DNA from: WVWW01 sp041568335
Lineage (GTDB): Bacteria; Acidobacteriota; Polarisedimenticolia; Polarisedimenticolales; Polarisedimenticolaceae
Assembly: GCA_041568335.1 (NCBI GenBank)
Contig: JBFFZZ010000036.1
Location: forward strand, 1 to 17,224
Length of the DNA: 17,224 bases
Reading direction: 5' to 3'
Under the pieces are notes generated by a model. That model had not been told where the DNA came from, made no database searches, and saw nothing but the letters and a program-made list of their open reading frames with translations. The translations under genes were made by a program, and so were the position numbers. Below, in pieces: positions 7,843 to 14,051 of this stretch. The first letter of the stretch is position 1. Each line of letters begins with the position of its first letter.

Positions 7843-8118
7843 CTACCCTCGCTCGATCACCTCGATCAGGTGGTAGCCGAACTGGGTCTTCACCGGGCCC
7901 TGGACCGTACCGACATCGGCGTTGAACACGACATCGTCGAATTCCCGCACCATCTGACCGGGACCGAACTCGCCCAGGTCACCGCCCTGCTTGCCCGACG
8001 GGCACGTGGAGTGCTGCTTGGCCAGCTCGGCGAAGTCCGAGCCTTCCACGATCTGTTGTTTGAGCTGGTTGCAGGCGTTCTCGTCGGCGACGAGGATGTG
8101 ACGGGCTCGAGCTTTCAT
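7843..8118 (-). CDS. ppiC: PpiC, parvulin-type peptidyl-prolyl cis-trans isomerase
   Basis: A 91-residue single-domain parvulin that speeds prolyl bond isomerisation during protein folding. The N-terminus RARHILVADENAC, the middle STCPSGKQGGDLGEFGPGQM (residues 37-56) and the C-terminus TQFGYHLIEVIE (78-89) match the small stand-alone PpiC enzymes, whose E. coli member has 93 residues. There is no signal peptide, so it is cytoplasmic, unlike SurA or PrsA. AGGAG lies 5 nt before the ATG. It leads a tight pair with the methyltransferase gene and follows the glutathione S-transferase gene after a 46-nt gap that contains inverted repeats. Confidence 0.95.
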   Translation of the reverse strand: MKARARHILVADENACNQLKQQIVEGSDFAELAKQHSTCPSGKQGGDLGEFGPGQMVREFDDVVFNADVGTVQGPVKTQFGYHLIEVIERG

Positions 8119-8141
8119 GGCATCTCCTTTGAAAGCGTCAA

Positions 8142-8173
8142 CCTAGCACACCGCACTGACGCCGCTAGGCGTC
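8142..8173. repeat. Overlapping inverted repeats between GST and ppiC genes
   Basis: CCTAGC (8142-8147) pairs with GCTAGG (8164-8169), and GACGCC (8158-8163) pairs with GGCGTC (8168-8173) around a 4-nt loop. The two pairings exclude each other. The second hairpin holds the TAG stop codon of the GST gene in its loop. No T-run follows on the minus strand, so it is not a standard terminator; it may partly separate ppiC from the upstream genes or act on RNA stability. Confidence 0.4.
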
Positions 8174-8764
8174 GATCGGGATGTGCCCGGGACGGTCGGC
8201 GACGTCGGCCAACCAGCGCCGGATCTCGACGAAGCGCTCCAGATCAAACCCACCCTCATCGGCGGTATGGGTATAGGCGTAGAGCGCGATGTCGGCGATG
8301 GTGTAGCGGTCACCGGCGAACCAGCGGTTGACCGCGAGGTGACGTTCCATGGCTTTCAGCGCCGCGTACCCGCCGGCGGTGCGTAGCTTCATCGGCTCGG
8401 GATACTGATCGGCGACCTTGGCGTAGGTGACCCAGAAACGAACGACCGCGATGTTCGGCTCGTGCAGGTTCTGCTCGAAGAACATCCACTGCAGCACACG
8501 GGTCTGCTCCAGCAGATCTCGCGGGAAGTACTCGGTGTTCTGGGCCAGGTAATAGAGGATCGCGTTCGACTCCGGCAAATGCGTGCCGTCGTCGAGCTCG
8601 AGCACGGGAACACGCAGGATCGGCGTCTTGTCGCCGAGCTGCTCCTTGCGCTTCGTTCGATCGACCACGTCGATCTCGACCGTCTCGAACTCTTTTCCGA
8701 GAAGCGACAGCAAGAGACGAACCTTGTAGCAGTTGCCGGAGACGGCCGAGTTGTACAAACGCAA
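8165..8764 (-). CDS. Glutathione S-transferase family protein
   Basis: A 199-residue cytosolic GST. The thioredoxin-like N-terminal domain (about residues 1-75) shows LYNSAVSGNCYKVRLLLSLL (3-22) with Ser9 or Cys12 as likely thiol-activating residues, the cis-Pro motif VPVLE (52-56) and the glutathione gamma-glutamyl contact PESNAI (64-69). The all-helical C-terminal domain includes RWFAGDRYTIADIALYAYTH, with the N-capping Asp typical of GSTs. The start is TTG at 8764, read from GGAGGT 6 nt upstream, which lies in the last codons of the GFA gene; no ATG fits. Being adjacent to a GFA-family gene, it probably deals with glutathione adducts, but the substrate is unknown. Confidence 0.94.
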   Translation of the reverse strand: MRLYNSAVSGNCYKVRLLLSLLGKEFETVEIDVVDRTKRKEQLGDKTPILRVPVLELDDGTHLPESNAILYYLAQNTEYFPRDLLEQTRVLQWMFFEQNLHEPNIAVVRFWVTYAKVADQYPEPMKLRTAGGYAALKAMERHLAVNRWFAGDRYTIADIALYAYTHTADEGGFDLERFVEIRRWLADVADRPGHIPIDA

Positions 8765-8766
8765 GA

Positions 8767-9180
8767 TCAGACCTCCTTCGGGGAATCCCCGCGGCTGAGG
8801 CCGTAGCGCGGCAAGCCGTCGTCGACCTTCAGCCAGGGTACCTTTCGATCGAACCAGACGTGGTCATCGGGCTTCAGACCCGACGGATCGTCGAGCGTGC
8901 CCGCCGTCACGTCGATGTGATCCGGCGAATCCGCGTGTTCGTAGGTCAGCGGGCTGCCGCAGCGTGAACAGAAGCGGCGCGTCACACCGGGCCGGGTCGT
9001 GAAGGCCGCCGGTTGTCCGCGGAGCCACTCGAAGTTGGCGCACTCGGCCTCGACCCAGGTCACGAACGCGGTCCCGCCGAGCTTGCGGCAATGGATGCAG
9101 TGGCAATGGGTCACGCTGTATTCGTCGCTCACGCGGTAACGGATATCCCCGCACAGGCAACCGCCTTCCATCGTCGCCAT
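8767..9180 (-). CDS. GFA family zinc protein (CENP-V/GFA domain)
   Basis: A 137-residue protein of the GFA/CENP-V fold, named after an enzyme proposed to help formaldehyde react with glutathione. All seven zinc-site cysteines of the family are seen: CLC (residues 8-10), CHCIHC (26-31) and CSRC (71-74). Together these make the two zinc sites. Most members have no proven reaction. The ATG at 9180 has GGAGGGG about 6 nt upstream, provided by the end of the GNAT gene 3 nt before. The stop is 2 nt before the TTG of the glutathione S-transferase gene, so the pair is translationally linked and suggests thiol or aldehyde metabolism. Confidence 0.94.
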   Translation of the reverse strand: MATMEGGCLCGDIRYRVSDEYSVTHCHCIHCRKLGGTAFVTWVEAECANFEWLRGQPAAFTTRPGVTRRFCSRCGSPLTYEHADSPDHIDVTAGTLDDPSGLKPDDHVWFDRKVPWLKVDDGLPRYGLSRGDSPKEV

Positions 9181-9183
9181 CGT

Positions 9184-9753
9184 TTACCCCTCCGCCCGGT
9201 ACTCGCGCTTCAACAACCCGTAGACCACCGCGTCCTGGATCTCGCCGTTGACCCTATAGGACTCGCGGCGGCAGCCCTCCTTTTGAAACCCGAGCCGTTC
9301 CAGCAACCGGATCGACGCCGGGTTGCGCGGATCGACGTCGGCCTCGATCCGATGCAGGTCGAGCGTTTCGAACCCGTACGAGACGATCGCCGGCAGCACG
9401 CGACCCATCACGCCCTTGCCCCATTCGGAACGCGCCAGCGCATACCCCAGCTCGGCGCGACGATTCTGCGAGTCGAGGTTACACAGCGTCGTCGTCCCGA
9501 TGACGCGGTCCTCCTCAGGGCGAACGAGCCCCCACTGGAACAGGCTGCGCTGCTCGAAGCCATCCCGGATCTCTTTGGCGAGATCCTCGGCCGCAGCGAG
9601 GTCTTTCAGAGCGGACGTGCTCCAGTAGCGCATGACCTCGCCGTCCCCGAAGATCGTGAACAGATCGGCCGCGTCTTCGGGACGGATCATGCGCAGCTTG
9701 AAAGGTCCCGCCTCGATCGTCGGTAACTCGGTCGCGCCGGGAAGGAAGGGCAT
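9184..9753 (-). CDS. GNAT family N-acetyltransferase (RimJ/RimL-like)
   Basis: A 189-residue acetyltransferase of the RimJ/RimL type, which moves acetyl from acetyl-CoA to an amine. The N-terminus LPTIEAGPFKLRMIRPEDA (residues 10-28) is the usual opening of this group, the acetyl-CoA loop is SEWGKGVMG (109-117), and motif B is NPASIRLLERLGF (144-156). The ATG at 9753 lacks a visible ribosome site, and the gene starts 21 nt after the yjbQ stop, so it may rely on reinitiation. Targets of this group include ribosomal protein N-termini and antibiotics; nothing here picks one. Confidence 0.92.
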   Translation of the reverse strand: MPFLPGATELPTIEAGPFKLRMIRPEDAADLFTIFGDGEVMRYWSTSALKDLAAAEDLAKEIRDGFEQRSLFQWGLVRPEEDRVIGTTTLCNLDSQNRRAELGYALARSEWGKGVMGRVLPAIVSYGFETLDLHRIEADVDPRNPASIRLLERLGFQKEGCRRESYRVNGEIQDAVVYGLLKREYRAEG

Positions 9754-9774
9754 AAGAGAAATGGTAACAGGCGG

Positions 9775-10263
9775 CTACCCCGTGGCGCGCGGCCTCCCCG
9801 CAACGGTGATCGAGATCGAACGCTTCCGCGGCCCGTCGAGCTCGACGAGGAAGATCGACTGCCAGCGTCCCAGCTCGACACGTCCTTCGAGGACGTTGAA
9901 CTGCTTCGAGGCGCCCAGCAGGAGGGCGCGCGCGTGCGCATGCCCGTTGGCGCGCTCGTCCGGGACGAGGTTGACGGTTCGGCGGGTGAGGTCGTCGTGG
10001 GCGTACGACCCGTTGGCCGGCGCGATCCGCGCGAGCATTCGCTTGAGATCTTCGAGCAGCAGCGGTTCGTTCTCGTTGGCGACGATCGCGGCGGTCGTGT
10101 GCAGGGCCTGAATCTGCACGTAACCGTGACCGACACCGGAGCGGCGCACCGTTTCCGCGACCCACTCGGTCAGGTCGATGAACTGCATCGGCTCTTCCGT
10201 GCGTAGGGGCAGCAGGTCGTTGTGGAAAATAGGATCGTCGAACCGGGGTTGCGTGACGTACAT
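9775..10263 (-). CDS. yjbQ: YjbQ (UPF0047) family protein, secondary thiamine-phosphate synthase type
   Basis: A 162-residue YjbQ family protein. The conserved core is ALHTTAAIVANENEPLLLEDL (residues 53-73, with His55 and Glu64/Glu66) and NGHAHARALLLGAS (106-119), followed by GRWQSIFLVELDGPRKR. Members have been reported to give weak thiamine-phosphate synthase activity, but the physiological role is unsettled. It is about 20 residues longer at the N-terminus than the E. coli protein; the ATG at 10263 is supported by GGAGGT 6 nt upstream. It is the first gene of the seven-gene minus-strand run and lies opposite the glycosyltransferase gene. thiC in the same window is too far away for operon linkage. 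Confidence 0.93.
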   Translation of the reverse strand: MYVTQPRFDDPIFHNDLLPLRTEEPMQFIDLTEWVAETVRRSGVGHGYVQIQALHTTAAIVANENEPLLLEDLKRMLARIAPANGSYAHDDLTRRTVNLVPDERANGHAHARALLLGASKQFNVLEGRVELGRWQSIFLVELDGPRKRSISITVAGRPRATG

Positions 10264-10424
10264 CGGGACCTCCGTCCTGGTGGATGAGTAAAAGCGTCAC
10301 AAAGAAGATCGGTCTCGATGGGCGGGAAGACCTGAGCGTTTTGTGATCAGGCCGTGATGGTTTCGTGAAAAAGTCGGGTATATTTGGCCCGAAGATCCGA
10401 AGCGGAGCCGCCGGGGGCAGGTCG
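10264..10424. promoter_or_regulatory. Divergent intergenic region yjbQ / GT87
   Basis: This gap must hold both promoters. On the plus strand a TATATT at 10379-10384 could be a -10 box for the glycosyltransferase, but there is no good -35. CCTGA (10331-10335) and TCAGG (10347-10351) form a short inverted repeat. GTGA occurs three times between 10343 and 10370. I see no convincing -35/-10 pair for yjbQ. Confidence 0.3.
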
Positions 10425-11648
10425 TTGGATAAACGAGTCGGCGTCTGGAGAGACTGGCTGCATCCGTGGATCTGGATCACCGTCGTCGCCAGCGTCGTCG
10501 CCGCCGCGTTCGTGTGGCCCGACCCGGACACGTTCGCGAACACCCTGGACATCTGCGACGAGCTGTTCGCCGACTTTCACATCCACTACCTGCCGATGGC
10601 GAGCGCGCTTCCGGGGACGGATCGGCCGGTTGCGGGGTTCTTTTACCCACCGCTTCTCGGGCTCGCTCTCGTCCCGCTGGGACGGTTGCCGGAGACCGCG
10701 GCCGTCTGGGCCTGGGGCCTCTTTCAACTCGGAGCGCTGGCGCTCCTCGTCGGCGCCGTGGCGCAGTTGTTCCGAAGCAGGGACCCCCTGGGCCGATCCG
10801 CCATCGTTCTGGCCACGCTCTGGTCCGTTCCCGCGCTGCACAACCTCGCCTGGGGTCAGGTGAGCACGTTCATGTCCGGGCTCGTGATCGTGTCGCTCGT
10901 CGTCGCTCCGACCGCCTCCGCCGTTTTGCTCGCGCTCGGTGTGGCGTTGAAGGTGTACCCGCTCGTCTTCGTGCCGCTACGGGCCGCCACGCGCTTCGGC
11001 TTGCGATGGCTGGGGCTCTGGGCCGGCGCGACCGCGGTCCTGTTGCTCGGTGTACCGGCGCTGTTCATGGGGTTCGAGCCGATGGCCGGCTTCTACGGCT
11101 GGGTGTGGCGGTACCACGCGGCGGTGGGACCCTCGATCGCTCTCGACCCGAACTCTCAGTTCATCCCTCACGTCCTCGGCCGCTGGCTCGATGTTCCCCG
11201 CGAAACCGGCATCCCGGATCTCTGGCTGACGGCATCGCGGGCCACGGGGGCGGCGATCGTGATCTTCTTCGCGACGATCGCCTACCTGGGCAAGACGCCA
11301 CGTTGGGTTCCGGTCATCGGTACGTTGACGTCGATCGCGTTCCTGATTCCGACATCGTGGGCGCACTACTTTGCCCACCTTGCGCCCTGCTTCGCCGGCC
11401 TGGCCCTGTACGGACACGACAGAAGCGACCGCGCGCGGCTGCGGCTCGCCATCCGGTGGATGGGATGCATCGGTGTCCTGCTGGTCAGCTTTCCCATGCA
11501 ACAGTTGCTCGGTGGCTGGAGGCCCTACGCCGAGGCGGGCATCGTGGCCGCGGCGAACCTCCTGCTGTTGCTCGTCGTGATCCTCGCGATGGCCGCGACT
11601 AGAAGCTCCAGGCCAGCATCACCTGCGGTCGTCCGGGATCGAGGTTGA
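10425..11648 (+). CDS. Polytopic membrane glycosyltransferase, GT87-like (DUF2029)
   Basis: A membrane protein of about 407 residues with roughly nine to ten hydrophobic segments. Family GT87 members are polyprenyl-phosphate-sugar-dependent transferases acting at the outer face of the inner membrane. The signature is the first extracytoplasmic loop: an acidic DICDELFADFHIHYLPMA stretch with FADFHIHY, then GFFYPPLLGLALVPLGRLPE, as in the 'D..Y... FxYPPxxxxxxxPL' loop of this family; LKVYP follows later. The start is uncertain. I prefer TTG at 10425 because GGGGG (10413-10417) lies 7 nt upstream and the TATATT at 10379 would then be in the leader; a GTG at 10365 adds 20 poorly conserved residues. 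The last 17 codons overlap the 3' end of the PAP2 gene on the other strand and encode a Ser/Pro/Arg tail. The acceptor is unknown. Confidence 0.85.
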   Translation: MDKRVGVWRDWLHPWIWITVVASVVAAAFVWPDPDTFANTLDICDELFADFHIHYLPMASALPGTDRPVAGFFYPPLLGLALVPLGRLPETAAVWAWGLFQLGALALLVGAVAQLFRSRDPLGRSAIVLATLWSVPALHNLAWGQVSTFMSGLVIVSLVVAPTASAVLLALGVALKVYPLVFVPLRAATRFGLRWLGLWAGATAVLLLGVPALFMGFEPMAGFYGWVWRYHAAVGPSIALDPNSQFIPHVLGRWLDVPRETGIPDLWLTASRATGAAIVIFFATIAYLGKTPRWVPVIGTLTSIAFLIPTSWAHYFAHLAPCFAGLALYGHDRSDRARLRLAIRWMGCIGVLLVSFPMQQLLGGWRPYAEAGIVAAANLLLLLVVILAMAATRSSRPASPAVVRDRG

Positions 11649-12354
11649 ACGAGACCTGCAACGCGGTTTCGGATCCGAGGATCAGCTCGCTGACGAAGAC
11701 CCCGGCGAAGTTCCCCAGCCCGGCCCCGAAGAGCACGTCGGTCGGGTAGTGCACGCCCGCCTCGACCCGGGCCCAGGCGGTTCCGGTGGCGAGGGCCGTC
11801 AGCCCCCATCGCAGGCTCGCCCGGGCGGGTCTCGGCAGGTCGCTCTCGCGCAGGCTGCGATGACCGAATGCCGCATACGCGAACGCGCGCGATGTGTGAC
11901 CGGAAGGGAAACTGCGGTGGTTCGACCCGTCGGGCCGCTGGCGATGGGTCAGCCCTTTCAGCGAGCCGGTCGAGCCGCTGCCGACGATGGCCCCGAGGTA
12001 ACCGACGCCGGTGTACGCCGCCCTGCGCTTGAACCCGTCGTCGCCGTCGGCGTCGTGCGCCAGGAAGAACGACGTCGCCGCCATGCCGACGTCGGACGCG
12101 AACCTCAGACGGTTGCTGGCGTTCTTGGCCGACTCCACGGATCCGAAGACCGGGGTTCTTCGAACGGCCCAGTCGGAGATCTCCGTGTCGTAGCCGCCGA
12201 TCGCGACGGCCGCGGCGGCGGCGGTCGGAACCCAGGTATCGGGGTCCTTGACGGCCTTGGTGAACGCTTGCTTCCATTTGCCGGCATGAGCGGGAGAGCC
12301 GAGCAGGTACAGCAAGAGCAAGAGGGCGGGGAGCATCCGGGGGATGAGACGCAT
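11599..12354 (-). CDS. PAP2 superfamily phosphatase, exported
   Basis: A 251-residue PAP2/vanadium-haloperoxidase-fold phosphatase with a cleavable signal peptide (hydrophobic core 8-19, likely cut after SPAHA at 24). The three catalytic motifs are present: KGLTHRQRP (residues 133-141, KX6RP), SFPSGHTS (148-155, PSGH), and ARVEAGVHYPTDV (195-207, R-X5-H-X3-D; Ala195 replaces the usual Ser). Such enzymes remove phosphate from lipid phosphates or pyrophosphates such as undecaprenyl-PP, phosphatidate or lipid A. The last 20 residues form an alternating beta-like strand ending in Phe, as outer-membrane proteins do. It is the last gene after TonB receptor, ECF sigma and FecR-like genes, 28 nt downstream of fecR-like. 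Its 3' end overlaps the GT87 gene by 50 bp. Confidence 0.93.
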   Translation of the reverse strand: MRLIPRMLPALLLLLYLLGSPAHAGKWKQAFTKAVKDPDTWVPTAAAAAVAIGGYDTEISDWAVRRTPVFGSVESAKNASNRLRFASDVGMAATSFFLAHDADGDDGFKRRAAYTGVGYLGAIVGSGSTGSLKGLTHRQRPDGSNHRSFPSGHTSRAFAYAAFGHRSLRESDLPRPARASLRWGLTALATGTAWARVEAGVHYPTDVLFGAGLGNFAGVFVSELILGSETALQVSFNLDPGRPQVMLAWSF

Positions 12355-12382
12355 GATGGGCTACCTCGGAGAGGGGTTGAGA

Positions 12383-13384
12383 TCAGGGCTCGACCGCGAC
12401 GCGAAGGACGCCCGCTTCCAACAACGGGGTCAGGCGGCTGGTCGCGGTGACGATCTCCAGCGCTTCGGTCGGGGTGTAGCGCGCGAGGTCGCCCTCGAGC
12501 ACGGCTCCGCGCGCGGCGGTCTCGGCAGCCGCATCGGCGTACTCGAGATCCCAGCCCCGTTCGCGCGCGAGCCAGCGGAGGAAATCATCCGCGGCGCGGC
12601 CACGAAAGTCCGGCATCGAGACGAGCTCGGTGACCCAGTCCCAGTGCGGGCCATAGGAATCGATCAAGGAGATCGTCGGCTCCCCGTCGGGGGCGACGAG
12701 CAGCTCCTCACCGGTGTCGACCGTGAGGTCGCCGCCTTGTCGGCTCAGAGCCACCGAACCCTCGCGCAAACGTAACCGCAGGATGGAGTCGACGAGCTGC
12801 GCTTCGTACTGCGTCCCGATCTCCCTCACGGTCCCGTACGGCGTGACCAGATCGATCGGAGTTGCGCGCCCCTGCGGACCGGAGTCGAGGTAGATCCTCC
12901 CGGCGGCGAGCTCCAGCCCGCCGGCGTCGAGAAGCCGCACCTCGCTGTCGCGATCGATGCGCGCATAGTGCCCGGTCTCCAGTCTCAGCGAGACACGTCC
13001 CGTCTCCGTCCGCAAGACCGTCGCGGCCTCGAGGGGCGCGCCGCCCCAGAGGGTGCTCCAGCCGCGCCGATCGAGACCCGCCGTGCGGACCGGCCCCTCC
13101 ACGTGCTCGACGTGAGCGACGGTTCGGGCGGCGGGGACGTTTTCCTCTCCGGGGATCGAGCGGAGGACCAAGGCGATCCCGGCGATCGCCGCGGCGGCCG
13201 CCGCGACCGACCAGAAAACACGCTGGCGCCGGCGTTTGCCGACCTCGCGCTTCCAGTGAACCCGTGTGGCCGCACGGACGCGCGCCGCCCGCTCGGCGGG
13301 AACGTCGGACACTCGCCCGGCAAGCTGAACCAGTCGGCCGACATCGTCGCGTTGCGGTGTGTTGTTGGAGTCTTGGTCGCTCAT
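12383..13384 (-). CDS. FecR-like anti-sigma/transducer with C-terminal STN-like domain
   Basis: A 333-residue single-pass inner-membrane protein. Residues 1-55 are a short basic cytoplasmic region (sigma-binding end), 57-75 are a transmembrane helix, about 88-232 form the periplasmic FecR domain (for example GRIYLDSGPQGRATPIDLVT and YGTVREIGTQYEA), and about 258-332 look like an STN domain: DDFLRWLARERGWDLEY, then ALEIVTATSRLTPLLEAG. FecR proteins pass the signal from a TonB receptor to a cytoplasmic ECF sigma factor. The ATG at 13384 overlaps the sigma stop as ATGA, so the two are made together. The cytoplasmic region is shorter and more Arg-rich than in the proteobacterial FecR, so whether it inhibits or activates the sigma factor is not evident. 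Confidence 0.9.
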   Translation of the reverse strand: MSDQDSNNTPQRDDVGRLVQLAGRVSDVPAERAARVRAATRVHWKREVGKRRRQRVFWSVAAAAAAIAGIALVLRSIPGEENVPAARTVAHVEHVEGPVRTAGLDRRGWSTLWGGAPLEAATVLRTETGRVSLRLETGHYARIDRDSEVRLLDAGGLELAAGRIYLDSGPQGRATPIDLVTPYGTVREIGTQYEAQLVDSILRLRLREGSVALSRQGGDLTVDTGEELLVAPDGEPTISLIDSYGPHWDWVTELVSMPDFRGRAADDFLRWLARERGWDLEYADAAAETAARGAVLEGDLARYTPTEALEIVTATSRLTPLLEAGVLRVAVEP

Positions 13385-13992
13385 GTCGTTCGCTCCGAAA
13401 GGCGAGAGCCCGCCGATTCGCTTGCCATCGTGCCGAAGAGATCGCGGAAGGCGGCCCGTGCTCGCGTCAGGACGGACTCGGCCGCCTTGGGTGAGACGTC
13501 GAGCCTTCGCGCAATCGTGTTGACCGGCAGGCCGTCGAGGTACTTCCATTCGAGCGCGCGCGCGTAACGCGGCGCGAGCTGGTCGAGGACGACACGCGCG
13601 AGCCGCGCGAGCTCCGCGCGTTCGAACATCTCATCGGGTGTGTGAAGATCCGCACCGATCGATTCGAGTGCGGCGCGAACGCCGGGCCTTTCCTCGATCA
13701 GGTCGACCGAATCGGCGGCGATTCGGTTCTTCCGGAGGTACGTCGAGATTTCATGACGGCAGAACGTACAGAGCCAGGTGAACAGCGCCGCCTCCCCCCG
13801 GTACGTATGCAACTTCGTGATCGCCAGGCACAGCGTGGACTGCGCGATCTCCTCGGCGGCGTCCTCGTCACGCCGGGTGCGGGCCAGGGCAAAACGATAG
13901 AGACGCGGGAAGTACGTCTCGAAGAACTCGTCGAACGCGGTCTCGCGGCCGCCGAGCATCGCCTTGACCAGTGTCTTGTCGTCCCGATACAT
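13381..13992 (-). CDS. ECF-type RNA polymerase sigma factor
   Basis: A 203-residue sigma-70 family protein with only regions 2 and 4. Region 2 spans about residues 17-90 (FPRLYRFALARTRRDEDAAE for the core-binding helix, TYRGEAALFTWLCTFCRHE for -10 recognition), and region 4 spans about 130-186 (VVLDQLAPRYARALEWKYLD, then the HTH VNTIARRLDVSPKAAESVL). The 100-125 linker is long and acidic. It should direct polymerase to a limited set of promoters, probably including its own operon. The ATG at 13992 has a GAGGG site about 10 nt upstream that is buried in a hairpin. It sits 59 nt after the receptor stop and shares ATGA with the FecR-like gene, the usual sigma/anti-sigma pairing. Confidence 0.95.
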   Translation of the reverse strand: MYRDDKTLVKAMLGGRETAFDEFFETYFPRLYRFALARTRRDEDAAEEIAQSTLCLAITKLHTYRGEAALFTWLCTFCRHEISTYLRKNRIAADSVDLIEERPGVRAALESIGADLHTPDEMFERAELARLARVVLDQLAPRYARALEWKYLDGLPVNTIARRLDVSPKAAESVLTRARAAFRDLFGTMASESAGSRLSERTT

Positions 13993-14002
13993 CGATACAC
14001 GT

Positions 14003-14023
14003 CCCTCTCAGACGGTGAGAGAG
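14003..14023 (-). promoter_or_regulatory. Hairpin covering the sigma-factor ribosome binding site
   Basis: On the minus strand CTCTCTCA (complement of 14016-14023) pairs with TGAGAGGG (complement of 14003-14010) around the 5-nt loop CCGTC, giving 8 bp including one G-U. The 3' arm is the only ribosome site for the ATG at 13992. The fold would keep translation of the sigma factor low unless melted. There is no T-run, so this is not a terminator. Confidence 0.6.
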
Positions 14024-14051
14024 CCGGAGCGCGGGCAATCCTTCGCCACGA

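Noticed and set aside
9775..10263. Functional thiamine operon linking yjbQ with thiC
   Set aside because: The genes are about 9 kb apart with many unrelated genes between them, and yjbQ has no visible TPP element.
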